Part shown: piece by piece, positions 1-7,734 of the stretch
Layout: every line of letters begins with the position of its first letter
Numbering within the stretch: the first letter of the stretch is position 1
Origin: Microbacterium sp. NC79
GTDB lineage: Bacteria > Actinomycetota > Actinomycetes > Actinomycetales > Microbacteriaceae
DNA length: 64,000 nt
NCBI RefSeq assembly: GCF_019061125.1
Contig: NZ_JAHQYI010000001.1
Coordinates: forward strand, 806,001 to 870,000
Reading direction: 5' to 3'
Translations under genes and position numbers: made by a program
Notes under the pieces: model-generated
The model's input: only the letters and a program-made list of their open reading frames with translations
What the model was told of the DNA's origin: nothing
Database searches by the model: none

Positions 1-917
1 TCCGCGAAGAAGTTCTTCGGGTTGCGGTTCAACGTGAACGTGCCCACCTTGATGCGCGGGTAGTCCTTCTTCGACCAGGTCTTGGTGAGGTCGAACGGGT
101 TGAAGCGGTAGTCCTTCGCTTCGGCGTACGGCATGATCTGCACGTACATGTCCCACTTCGGGAAGTTGCCCTCTTCAATCGCGTTGTACAGGTCGCGACG
201 GTAGTAGTCGGCGTCGGAACCAGCGATGCGCTCTGCCTCGGCCGGGTCCATGCGAACGACACCCTGCTGGGACATGAAGTGGTACTTGACCCAGAAGCGC
301 TCGCCTTCGGCGTTGATCCACTGGTAGGTGTGCGAACCGTAGCCGTTCAGCTCACGCCACGAGTTGGACAGACCGCGGTCACCCATCAGGTACGTGACCT
401 GGTGCGCGGACTCAGGGGAGAGGGTCCAGAAGTCCCACTGCATGTCAGCGTCACGCAGGCCCGACGCGCCGAGGCGCTTCTGCGAGTGAATGAAGTCGGG
501 GAACTTGATGCCGTCACGAATAAAGAACGTCGGGGTGTTGTTGCCGACGATGTCGAGGTTGCCCTCGGTGGTGTAGAAACGCAGCGAGAAGCCGCGAACG
601 TCGCGCCAGGTGTCGGGCGATCCCTGCTCACCGGCGACCGAGGAGAAACGGATCAGCGTTTCTGCCTTAGCTCCCGGCTGGAAGACTGCGGCCCGGGTGT
701 ACTGCGACACATCTTCGGTCACTTCGAACTCACCGAAAGCGCCGCCACCCTTGGCGTGGGGGTTGCGCTCAGGCACGCGCTCGCGGTTGAACGAAGCGAG
801 CTTCTCAACCAGGTAGCGGTCGTGGAGAGCCGTCACGCCGTTGGTGCCGACGGTGAGCGAGAACTCATCGCTGGCGACCGGGGTTCCGGTCTGGGTGGTG
901 GTGAAGTTGTCAGTCAT
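1..917 (-). CDS. katA: Catalase (monofunctional haem type), 3' part outside the window
   Basis: Breaks down hydrogen peroxide to water and oxygen in the cytosol. About 305 N-terminal residues are present; the C-terminal part with the haem-ligand tyrosine lies beyond the window. Visible family features are the distal histidine His54 in [11 protein letters not shown], the GNNTPTFF asparagine segment, RGFSLRFYT and the MQWDFWT / [11 protein letters not shown] core. The ATG at 917 overlaps the stop of the upstream Fur-type regulator (ATGA), so the two genes are co-transcribed and probably translationally coupled, the classic furA-katA arrangement of actinobacteria. Expression is expected to be relieved by peroxide through the regulator. 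The sequence supports catalase strongly; the choice of katA as symbol follows context. Confidence 0.95.
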   Translation of the reverse strand, partial: MTDNFTTTQTGTPVASDEFSLTVGTNGVTALHDRYLVEKLASFNRERVPERNPHAKGGGAFGEFEVTEDVSQYTRAAVFQPGAKAETLIRFSSVAGEQGSPDTWRDVRGFSLRFYTTEGNLDIVGNNTPTFFIRDGIKFPDFIHSQKRLGASGLRDADMQWDFWTLSPESAHQVTYLMGDRGLSNSWRELNGYGSHTYQWINAEGERFWVKYHFMSQQGVVRMDPAEAERIAGSDADYYRRDLYNAIEEGNFPKWDMYVQIMPYAEAKDYRFNPFDLTKTWSKKDYPRIKVGTFTLNRNPKNFFA

Positions 918-1381
918 TGCTGCTGCTGTTTCCTTTCACATTCGGAGCAAATAGCACGGAAGGTCACGGTTGCTTCAAGCACCCGCATTCCGTGGTTATC
1001 GGACGGAGTAAGACAAGGGGCGTGGCCGACGGCGCATTCGACGTCTTGCACGGAACCACATACGACGCACTGCACGTGGTGGTGGTTGTCAGCCGGTTCT
1101 GCCAGTTCGTAGAGCGCACGGTCGCCGTCTGGCAGGCTCACGCGGCGCACAAGGTCGGCCGACACCAGGTCGCCCAGCACGTTGTGCACCGATGGCAGGG
1201 CGATGCCAGGCACAGATTCACGCACCTGACTGAAAACGACATCGGCGCTGGAGTGCGGGTGCTCCGCCAGAGTGCGGTACACCGCGACGCGTTGCGCAGT
1301 GACTCGGAGGTTGGCACGGCGCAACGCGTCTTCGGCGAGTGCCGGCGTGATCTGCTGATGCCTGTGCATGTCACCCATCAT
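914..1381 (-). CDS. furA: Fur-family regulator of catalase (FurA/PerR-like)
   Basis: DNA-binding metalloregulator that represses itself and the catalase. The 155 residues contain an N-terminal winged helix ([25 protein letters not shown]), the family hinge [11 protein letters not shown] with a metal-binding His cluster and first CxxC, and a second CSEC near the C-terminus, as expected for a structural zinc site. It overlaps the catalase start codon by ATGA. The start is uncertain: ATGs at 1381, 1378 and 1369 are in frame, none has a good Shine-Dalgarno sequence. A perfect AT-rich 7-1-7 palindrome lies 10 bp upstream and is the likely autoregulatory operator. Fur versus PerR sensing cannot be settled from sequence; pairing with catalase favours peroxide sensing. 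Confidence 0.92.
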   Translation of the reverse strand: MMGDMHRHQQITPALAEDALRRANLRVTAQRVAVYRTLAEHPHSSADVVFSQVRESVPGIALPSVHNVLGDLVSADLVRRVSLPDGDRALYELAEPADNHHHVQCVVCGSVQDVECAVGHAPCLTPSDNHGMRVLEATVTFRAICSECERKQQQQ

Positions 1382-1390
1382 ATCACTAGA

Positions 1391-1405
1391 TATGAATGAT
1401 TCATA
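1391..1405. promoter_or_regulatory. Fur/PerR-like 7-1-7 operator upstream of furA-katA
   Basis: TATGAATGATTCATA is a perfect inverted repeat of 7-1-7 geometry, the layout of Fur and PerR boxes, in an AT-rich island directly upstream of furA. A second, shorter inverted repeat (CATATC, 4 bp, GATATG; 1379-1394) overlaps it and the first ATG. Position and symmetry suggest autorepression; the bound metal and the inducer are inference. Confidence 0.6.
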
Positions 1406-1428
1406 AAAAGGAATGAGTTAGGTAAGTA

Positions 1429-2736
1429 CTACAGTCGTCCGAGCTTCTTGAGCGCGAGATAGCGATCGGCAACGCGCGGCGGGAGGTTCTCCGGTGTGTC
1501 GGTGATGGCCTCGGCACCCGCGCGCTGCATTGCCAGCGCGACCGCCGCCGCCTCTGACGCCGTCTGTTGTGCCGCAGCGGCGCGGTACACCTCGTCAATG
1601 TGTGTGCGCTGCTGAGCGATGTCGTCGAGTGCGGAGTCGGTAGCGGAACCAACAATCACGCGGGAGCGCGCGGTCACCGGCTGGAGAGACCCGAGGAATG
1701 CACGTGAGGAGTCGGGTGAATCCTGCGCGGTGAGGAGCACAACGAGCGATGGGCGTGTTGTGAGGGTGCGAATCTCGGCGAACGCGGCATCCCAGTTGGT
1801 GTCGAGAAGCTGAGCTTCGATGGGTGCCATCGCGTCGACAATTGCGGGGAGCAGGCGCGGACCATCCACTCCACTCACGCGAGCGCGTACGACCCGGTCA
1901 AACATGACGACGTGAACGTGATCGCCCGCCCGCTGGGCAAGCGCCGTCAGCAGAAGCGCGGCCTCGAGGAAAGCGTCGAGGCGGGTGCCGTCGCCAACGC
2001 GTGCAGCAGATGTGCGACCGGTATCGATCAGGATCACGACGTGGCGGTCGCGCTCAGGGCGCCACGTGCGCAGCATCGTTGTTGCGCTCCGCGCCGTCGC
2101 CCGCCAGTCAATTGAGCGCACGTCATCGCCGCGTACATACTCCCGCAACGAGTCGAACTCGGTGCCCTGGCCACGCACCTGCAGAGAGGTGTTGCCGTCC
2201 AACTCCTTCAAGCGTGCGACACGAGACGCCAAATGTCTGCGCGACGTGAATGGCGGCAACACGCGGAGGGTTCCGGTGTTCGCCATGACGACCTGACGCC
2301 CAGCGATGCCGAGGGGGCCAGCGCTTCGCAGCGCAACAAACGTGCTGCGAAGTTCGCCGCGGCGCCGGGGCTGAAGCGGGACAGAAATATGGCGCCGCTC
2401 ACCGCCAGGAATACTCACCCGAGCGCGTTCGGTGGGGGCACCGGCTGTGGGTTGCCATGCGTCACGCACCGTCAGGTGTGCGGCCCGTGGGTGCGGATTT
2501 GTGATCCAGATACCTGTCGATACCGCATCCCCGAGACGCGCCCTCGTGGTTCCGTCGCGCACCAGCGTCAGCGCTCGCGCATCAACGGCACGAGCCGCAT
2601 CGATTGCGGCGACACCGATGCACAGCGCGAGCCACGCGAGCAACACTGCCCAAGATGACACTCCCGCAACCGAGAGCACCATGATGGGCACGACGCCGAG
2701 GGCGACGAGTAACGGGAAGCGGCCGGTGACGTACAC
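1429..2736 (-). CDS. DUF58 (von Willebrand A-like) membrane protein
   Basis: Conserved partner of MoxR ATPases; role in the family is not firmly known, probably metal-dependent assembly or quality control at the envelope. Two hydrophobic N-terminal segments (PLLVALGVVPIMVLSVAG and WAVLLAWLALCIGVAA) anchor the protein, followed by the DUF58 signature SLREYVRGDDVRSIDWRATAR and a vWA-like fold (VVILIDTGRTS). I start it at the GTG at 2736, one base after the MoxR stop (TAACGTG), because homologues begin near this hydrophobic segment; an in-frame start at 2775 would overlap moxR. Last gene of a five-gene minus-strand operon. 435 residues, normal for the family. Confidence 0.88.
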   Translation of the reverse strand: MYVTGRFPLLVALGVVPIMVLSVAGVSSWAVLLAWLALCIGVAAIDAARAVDARALTLVRDGTTRARLGDAVSTGIWITNPHPRAAHLTVRDAWQPTAGAPTERARVSIPGGERRHISVPLQPRRRGELRSTFVALRSAGPLGIAGRQVVMANTGTLRVLPPFTSRRHLASRVARLKELDGNTSLQVRGQGTEFDSLREYVRGDDVRSIDWRATARSATTMLRTWRPERDRHVVILIDTGRTSAARVGDGTRLDAFLEAALLLTALAQRAGDHVHVVMFDRVVRARVSGVDGPRLLPAIVDAMAPIEAQLLDTNWDAAFAEIRTLTTRPSLVVLLTAQDSPDSSRAFLGSLQPVTARSRVIVGSATDSALDDIAQQRTHIDEVYRAAAAQQTASEAAAVALAMQRAGAEAITDTPENLPPRVADRYLALKKLGRL

Positions 2737-2737
2737 G

Positions 2738-3730
2738 TTAGAAAGGCACTCGTGTCTGTTGGAGAACGCTCGCAAGCACGCTATCCGCAGTGACGGCTTC
2801 GATTTCAGCCTCCGGGCGCAACTTGATGCGGTGTCGCCAAACCGGAACCACCATGGCCTGAATGTGATCCGGAGTGATCGCGGGGTATCCGCTCAGCCAT
2901 GCCCATGCTTTGGCTGCGGCGAGCAGGGCCGTCGATGCACGCGGGCTGACGCCGACCTGGACAGATGGACTCATGCGTGTCGCGCGTGCCAAATCGACGA
3001 TGTAGGTGAGCAGGTCGTCGGTCGCGTGTACGGCTGCTGCTGCTCGCTGCGCGGCATGAATCTCGTCCGCAGTGATGACCGCCTGCAGGCCTGCTTCTGC
3101 AAGCTTCGTGGGGGTGAAGCCTGCAGCATGCTTGCGAAGCACCGCGACTTCCGCATCGCGCTGCGGAACGTCGACGATCAGCTTCATCAGAAACCGGTCG
3201 AGCTGTGCTTCGGGCAACGTATAGGTGCCCTCCTGCTCGATCGGGTTCTGAGTCGCGGCGACGAGGAAGGGGTCGGGCAGTGCACGACTCACGCCATCGG
3301 TGGACACTTGGCGTTCCTCCATGGCTTCCAACAGGGCCGATTGTGTCTTTGGCGGCGTGCGGTTGATTTCGTCGGCGAGCAGGATGTTTGTGAACACCGG
3401 CCCCTCACGGAACTCGAACTCTCCGCTTTTCGCGTCGTAAATGAGCGAGCCGCTGACGTCTCCTGGCATGAGGTCAGGCGTGAACTGGATGCGCTTGGTG
3501 TCCAACCCCAACGCCGTGGCGAACGAGCGTACGGTCAGCGTCTTGGCTACTCCAGGAACACCCTCGAGTAGCACGTGGCCACGAGCCAGCAACGCAATCA
3601 GCATGCCGGTGATGGTTCCGTCTTGCCCGACCACAGCTTTGGAAACTTCATGGCGCACTCGGGCGATCGCTTCGCGCGCCGGATCCGCTTGGGCCGGATT
3701 CGACGGTGCAGGGTTCGCGTTCATGCTCAC
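2738..3730 (-). CDS. MoxR-family AAA+ ATPase
   Basis: AAA+ ATPase of the MoxR class, thought to act as a chaperone together with vWA/DUF58 proteins. Visible motifs: Walker A GVPGVAKT, Walker B with sensor region NILLADEINRTPPKTQSALLEAMEE, and the AAA_3 box ATQNPIEQEGTYTLPEAQLDRF. Its GTG start at 3730 overlaps the DUF4350 stop (GTGA); a second start (ATG) lies two codons downstream. The gene sits between DUF4350 and DUF58, the usual actinobacterial grouping, so a joint envelope role is inferred. 330 residues, typical length. Substrate unknown. Confidence 0.93.
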   Translation of the reverse strand: MSMNANPAPSNPAQADPAREAIARVRHEVSKAVVGQDGTITGMLIALLARGHVLLEGVPGVAKTLTVRSFATALGLDTKRIQFTPDLMPGDVSGSLIYDAKSGEFEFREGPVFTNILLADEINRTPPKTQSALLEAMEERQVSTDGVSRALPDPFLVAATQNPIEQEGTYTLPEAQLDRFLMKLIVDVPQRDAEVAVLRKHAAGFTPTKLAEAGLQAVITADEIHAAQRAAAAVHATDDLLTYIVDLARATRMSPSVQVGVSPRASTALLAAAKAWAWLSGYPAITPDHIQAMVVPVWRHRIKLRPEAEIEAVTADSVLASVLQQTRVPF

Positions 3731-4923
3731 GAGGTTGTCCTTTCGGTGCGGAACGCCGCCGCGACGGCAGCTTCCAGATGAATCAGATGGTCGCTGAGAT
3801 CTTGTAAACCGGCTTCGCTCGTGGGGGCGGGGCCGTTAAGGAGACTGTCGACCTGTTGGGCGTTCATGCCGAGCAGCGCGGCAACGGCGGCGGCGACAGC
3901 GGCGGGCTGCGCCGATGCGGAGAGCCCGACATGCTTCGCGAGGGTACGCATGGTGGCGGTCCTCAGGATGTGCGCGATGTGCGGTGTGTCGTGCCCCTGC
4001 GCGTAAAGCTTGGCGCGGCCTTCGAGGGTTTCGGAAATCTTGACGGTCACGGGCAAACGCTCGGTGACAAGCGGCCCAAACCGGCGCCCGCGCCAGGCGA
4101 TCGCGGCAACTGCCACAAGCAGGGCGAGCACAATAACGGGCGTCACCCATGATGGTGTGAGTCCGCCCAAACTGGTGTCTTGCGGGGCCTCGCTATCGGT
4201 GTCTGCCGGTGTCGCGACATACCAGACGATGGCATCTCGTTGCGAGAGGAGGCGCAGTGCGAGGCCAGCGTTGTGTGCCTCACCGACGGTCGCATTCGTA
4301 AACGTTGTGTCGCCGTCGAGCACGTAAATCGTCTGTGCATCACGCTCAACGATGAGCAATCCGGCGCCGTCCTTGCTTTCGTAGCAGGCGGTGGCACCCG
4401 GGGCCGAAAAGAGGCCGCCAATGGTGGCCTCGCCCAGGTCGCTGACGACAGCGGCATCGCACCCCGGTTCGAGCCCGGTGCCGTCGAAGCCGTGGCGTTC
4501 AGCATCGATCGCGGTGTCGAGCTGGGTGCTGGTGGGGGAGACGAGAACAACGACGTCAGCATGAGCGATGAGTGCAGAGAACGCTTCATCGCTCAGCGCA
4601 GGCGTCGACGGAACCACGAGAGTGGCACCAGCGGATGCGTCCGCGGCCGCGACACGAGACTCGGTGCGGGTGAGGCGGATGCCGTGATCCTTGAGCACCT
4701 CGGCGACGGCCCCCGCACCGTCCGCAGCCGTGCTGTCCGGGTCGAGTCCTGGCTTCATCGGGTTGTCCAACGACGGACGAGTAAGAGCAATGACCGCACC
4801 AAGCATGAGCGCAATGAGAGCCACCGCGATCCAGAACAGGACGCGTCGTGGCCGGCCCGCGACGCGCGTCTCGTAGGGGAGAGCGGTGTGCGGCGGCGCA
4901 ACCACGGGGGAAGGAACACTCAT
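3727..4923 (-). CDS. DUF4350 domain membrane protein
   Basis: Unknown function; DUF4350 proteins recur beside MoxR/DUF58. One N-terminal transmembrane helix (VLFWIAVALIALMLGAVIAL) is followed by a long extracytoplasmic region that looks like the glutamine-amidotransferase-like DUF4350 fold (GATLVVPSTPALSDEAF, ADVVVLVSPTSTQ), a second helix near PVIVLALLVAVAAIAW and a cytoplasmic helical tail. ATGA overlap with the upstream DUF4129 gene and GTGA overlap with moxR show tight translational coupling through the operon. 398 residues. Confidence 0.85.
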   Translation of the reverse strand: MSVPSPVVAPPHTALPYETRVAGRPRRVLFWIAVALIALMLGAVIALTRPSLDNPMKPGLDPDSTAADGAGAVAEVLKDHGIRLTRTESRVAAADASAGATLVVPSTPALSDEAFSALIAHADVVVLVSPTSTQLDTAIDAERHGFDGTGLEPGCDAAVVSDLGEATIGGLFSAPGATACYESKDGAGLLIVERDAQTIYVLDGDTTFTNATVGEAHNAGLALRLLSQRDAIVWYVATPADTDSEAPQDTSLGGLTPSWVTPVIVLALLVAVAAIAWRGRRFGPLVTERLPVTVKISETLEGRAKLYAQGHDTPHIAHILRTATMRTLAKHVGLSASAQPAAVAAAVAALLGMNAQQVDSLLNGPAPTSEAGLQDLSDHLIHLEAAVAAAFRTERTTS

Positions 4924-5582
4924 GAATGCACCGCCAGCGAAGGCAGGGTGCTGAGAGCCTGGGCGCGGCTGCGCTGGAGATCGGTATCCAGCGCGGTCAG
5001 GGCGTCATAGTCGCCGCGGGTTGCGTCGACGCGCACGTATCGCACGTTGTCAAAAATGCGCGCGCCGAGGGAGACCTGCTCGACATAGCCGGGAAAGCTC
5101 CGCGACGCCTCATGCGCGAACTGCTGGACCGTTGCACCCGGTGCCAGCACCACGATGCCACGCTCATCTAACCCACGGGCCAGCGCGCGCATGCGCAGAA
5201 TCACCGCCTGGTTCCAATCACCCGCGTGTGCAGCGCCGTCGGCGGCCGCGCGCAACTGATCGGCCGTGCGTGGATCATCATCTCCAAAGAGGGCATCGGG
5301 CGTCGCGCGCGAGGTGATCGTGAAGCGCGGGCGCCCCCAGATGAAGAAGGCTGCCACGATAAGCACAACGATGACCCCGGCGACGATCCACACGATGATG
5401 GGCCCCACGGCGTCTGACGTGACCGACGAAAGTAAGTCTTGGAAGAAATCAACGACCGACGAGACCAATTTGTCCCACCAGGTTGGCTCGGGAGCCTGAT
5501 AGCGCGGATCGCTCAGCTCCTTGTCAAGGAGGTCTTGCGCTTCGTCCGGGCTGGGCCAGGCAAGCGCCCGCAGCGGTCTCAC
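4920..5582 (-). CDS. DUF4129 domain membrane protein
   Basis: Single-pass membrane protein of unknown function. A soluble N-terminal stretch with WDKLVSSVVDFFQDLL leads into one strong transmembrane helix (AVGPIIVWIVAGVIVVLIVAAFFIW), then a cytoplasmic DUF4129 domain with AGDWNQAVILRMRALARGLDERG and a C-terminal helical end. I prefer the GTG at 5582, one base after the upstream stop (TAACGTG) and 11 bases after GGAAGG; a longer frame from 5612 overlaps the upstream gene. The same stop-C-GTG junction occurs at moxR/DUF58. 220 residues. Part of the DUF58-MoxR operon. Confidence 0.82.
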   Translation of the reverse strand: MRPLRALAWPSPDEAQDLLDKELSDPRYQAPEPTWWDKLVSSVVDFFQDLLSSVTSDAVGPIIVWIVAGVIVVLIVAAFFIWGRPRFTITSRATPDALFGDDDPRTADQLRAAADGAAHAGDWNQAVILRMRALARGLDERGIVVLAPGATVQQFAHEASRSFPGYVEQVSLGARIFDNVRYVRVDATRGDYDALTALDTDLQRSRAQALSTLPSLAVHS

Positions 5583-5583
5583 G

Positions 5584-6927
5584 TTAGCGAGAGCCTTCCT
5601 GTTGCGGGGCATCCGGGTCGATCACGGGAAAGAACGGCTGCGGTGCGTTGTATCCGGGCGTCGCTGGCGGCGCTGCGGGCGGCGGAACCACAAACGCACC
5701 GGGAGGCGGTGCCGCAGGGGTGCTGTACCCCGGAGTGGGCGCACCGGGAGCGGCATAGCCCGACGGTGCGCCATAACCAGGTGCGGGGGATGTGGGCTGG
5801 CCGTACGGAGGTTGACCGTACGTGGGTTGGCCGTATGGAGGCTGGCCATATGTGGGCTGACCGTACACTGGCTGGCCGTAACCGGCACCAAATGGGGCGT
5901 GGTTCGGGTTGTACGCGTAAGGGTTCTCGACGGTGGGCCTGCCAGCATCACGGCTATCCGTGTAATTCTGCAGGTCGATGCTCAGGCCCTCCTTGCGCAT
6001 ACGAATATCGACATATGCGATTGCGACGGCGGTGGCAGATACGACCGTGCCAATGGCGCTGATCACGATGGTGACCGCAGACGGAATTATCCCGCCAATG
6101 ATGGATTGCGCTAAGACGTCGACGAGCTGATCGCCGGTGGGCGCGAGCACCGGAACAAACTGTTGCGTCACCCACCCAAACACGGTTCCAGCGGCTTGAC
6201 CTGCGAACCCGAAGGTCACGCTGACCAGCGCGATCACACCGAAGACTTTCCAATAGAACCCGGTGGTGAGCGACCACGAACGACGGATGCTCGCAAACAC
6301 GCCGGTGCGTTCAAGAACAATAATTGTCGGGGTGAGCGAGAGCTTGACGCCGATCCAAATGACGAGCGGAACCGCGGCGATCGTGGCGAGGACCACAACC
6401 CACGCGAGTGCGTTGAGCGCAACGGTGGCGAAGATCACGACAATGACGCCGACCACGATGGCACCTCCCAGGAGAAGGGAGAAGCCTAGGATGCGCCAGA
6501 TTGCCGACTTCACCTGGCGGAAGATCTCACCAAGGGTTTGCCGCTCAGCAACAACCGCTCCGCCGACTTCTGCGGCGACAACAGCCTGCACGACCGTGGA
6601 GATGACCATCGAAACGATACCGAGCAGGAAGCTGACCACGCCAATGGTTGCGAGCGAACCCAGCAAAACTTGCTCGAACTCTGGAGACTCGAACTCACGA
6701 GGGGCAAACGTGCTCAACCGCTGAAGGAGCGCAAAGGTGAGCCACATCACAATTGCCGTACTCACGATGCTCGTGACAACGGTCACACTGATCGCGAATC
6801 CGAGCAATACGCGCGGGTTATGACGCAGCGCGCTGAAGCTCTTACCGAGAACCTCGCCAAACGTCAGTGGGCGAAGAGGAATGATGCCCATCCGTGAGGC
6901 TGGACTCCATCCGAAAGTTCCTGACAT
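5584..6927 (-). CDS. Multi-pass membrane protein (glycerophosphodiester phosphodiesterase membrane-domain-like) with YGQP-repeat tail
   Basis: First gene of the minus-strand envelope operon. About six hydrophobic segments fill residues 40-310, with the pattern of the membrane domain found in GdpP-like glycerophosphodiester phosphodiesterases (FGEVLGKSFSALRHNPRVLLGF at the start). No phosphodiesterase catalytic domain is present, so enzymatic activity is not claimed. The cytoplasmic tail from about residue 345 is rich in Pro, Gly, Tyr and Gln and contains consecutive YGQP-type pentapeptides. ATG at 6927 has GGGAG 7-8 bases upstream. It faces mtrA across 125 bp. 447 residues. Confidence 0.75.
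   Translation of the reverse strand: MSGTFGWSPASRMGIIPLRPLTFGEVLGKSFSALRHNPRVLLGFAISVTVVTSIVSTAIVMWLTFALLQRLSTFAPREFESPEFEQVLLGSLATIGVVSFLLGIVSMVISTVVQAVVAAEVGGAVVAERQTLGEIFRQVKSAIWRILGFSLLLGGAIVVGVIVVIFATVALNALAWVVVLATIAAVPLVIWIGVKLSLTPTIIVLERTGVFASIRRSWSLTTGFYWKVFGVIALVSVTFGFAGQAAGTVFGWVTQQFVPVLAPTGDQLVDVLAQSIIGGIIPSAVTIVISAIGTVVSATAVAIAYVDIRMRKEGLSIDLQNYTDSRDAGRPTVENPYAYNPNHAPFGAGYGQPVYGQPTYGQPPYGQPTYGQPPYGQPTSPAPGYGAPSGYAAPGAPTPGYSTPAAPPPGAFVVPPPAAPPATPGYNAPQPFFPVIDPDAPQQEGSR
5799..5880. repeat. 15-bp tandem coding repeat (YGQP-type pentapeptides)
   Basis: Five to six imperfect 15-bp units encode consecutive YGQPx peptides in the tail of the membrane protein above. Units differ at synonymous positions, so selection on the peptide is likely. 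Not a CRISPR: there are no unique spacers. Confidence 0.75.
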
Positions 6928-7052
6928 GCGGTGCTCCCTACTTGAATCCGTTCCATCGTGTCACACCACTGCCGAATTTCTGTGGGTGTCTACTAACCTG
7001 GTTGTGATGGGCAGCTATGCCCTTGATCAGAATCGAAGGATGATTCATCACT

Positions 7053-7733
7053 ATGACCTCACGCATCCTCGTCGTTGACGACGACACCGCGCTTGCGGAG
7101 ATGATTGGCATTGTGCTGCGCACGGAAGGATTTCAGACGGTCTTCTGCGCAGATGGTGCCGAAGCTGTCGATGCATTCCGTTCGTCGCGGCCCGATCTGA
7201 TTTTGCTTGACGTGATGTTGCCAGGCATCGACGGGATCGAGGTTTGCCGTCGGGTTCGCGCCGAGAGTGGTGTCCCGATCATTATGCTGACGGCTCGTGC
7301 TGACACCTCCGATGTTGTGGTGGGCCTCGAGGCCGGTGCCGATGACTACATTGTCAAGCCGTTCAACCCCAAAGAGCTTGTTGCCCGCATCCGCACGCGA
7401 CTGCGTCCCGTTGCTAACGAGACCGCAGAAATTCTTCGTGTCGGCGATCTCGCTGTCGATGTGGCCGCGCACGAAGTGCGTCGTGGTTCCGACGCGATCG
7501 CCCTCACCCCGCTCGAGTTCGAGTTGCTTGTGGCGCTGGCGTCGAAACCGCAGCAGGTCTTCTCGCGCGAAATGCTGCTCGAGCAGGTGTGGGGCTACCA
7601 CTACAAGGCCGACACCCGACTCGTGAACGTGCACGTGCAGCGGTTGCGCGCGAAGGTCGAAATCGACCCAGACAACCCGAAGATCGTGACGACGGTACGT
7701 GGCGTTGGCTACCGTGCCGGCGCCGTCGTATGA
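7053..7733 (+). CDS. mtrA: Response regulator MtrA (OmpR family)
   Basis: Transcription factor of the MtrAB system, which in actinobacteria controls cell-wall metabolism, osmotic response and division genes. Receiver domain 1-115 with acidic pocket D9-D11, phospho-acceptor Asp53 (LILLDVMLPG) and the conserved IVKPF lysine; winged-helix domain from about 130 ends in TVRGVGYR. 226 residues, as in mycobacterial MtrA. mtrB follows after one base and lpqB overlaps mtrB, the invariant actinobacterial order. The start has AAGGA 12 bases upstream, slightly long spacing, but the protein start matches the family. Confidence 0.97.
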   Translation: MTSRILVVDDDTALAEMIGIVLRTEGFQTVFCADGAEAVDAFRSSRPDLILLDVMLPGIDGIEVCRRVRAESGVPIIMLTARADTSDVVVGLEAGADDYIVKPFNPKELVARIRTRLRPVANETAEILRVGDLAVDVAAHEVRRGSDAIALTPLEFELLVALASKPQQVFSREMLLEQVWGYHYKADTRLVNVHVQRLRAKVEIDPDNPKIVTTVRGVGYRAGAVV

Positions 7734-7734
7734 C

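Noticed and set aside
279..1112. Open frame of about 277 codons on the plus strand
   Set aside because: Antisense to the catalase, whose conserved motifs are unmistakable on the minus strand.
5799..5880. Short regularly spaced repeats considered as CRISPR
   Set aside because: Units are contiguous, in frame and encode YGQP peptides; no spacers or cas genes.
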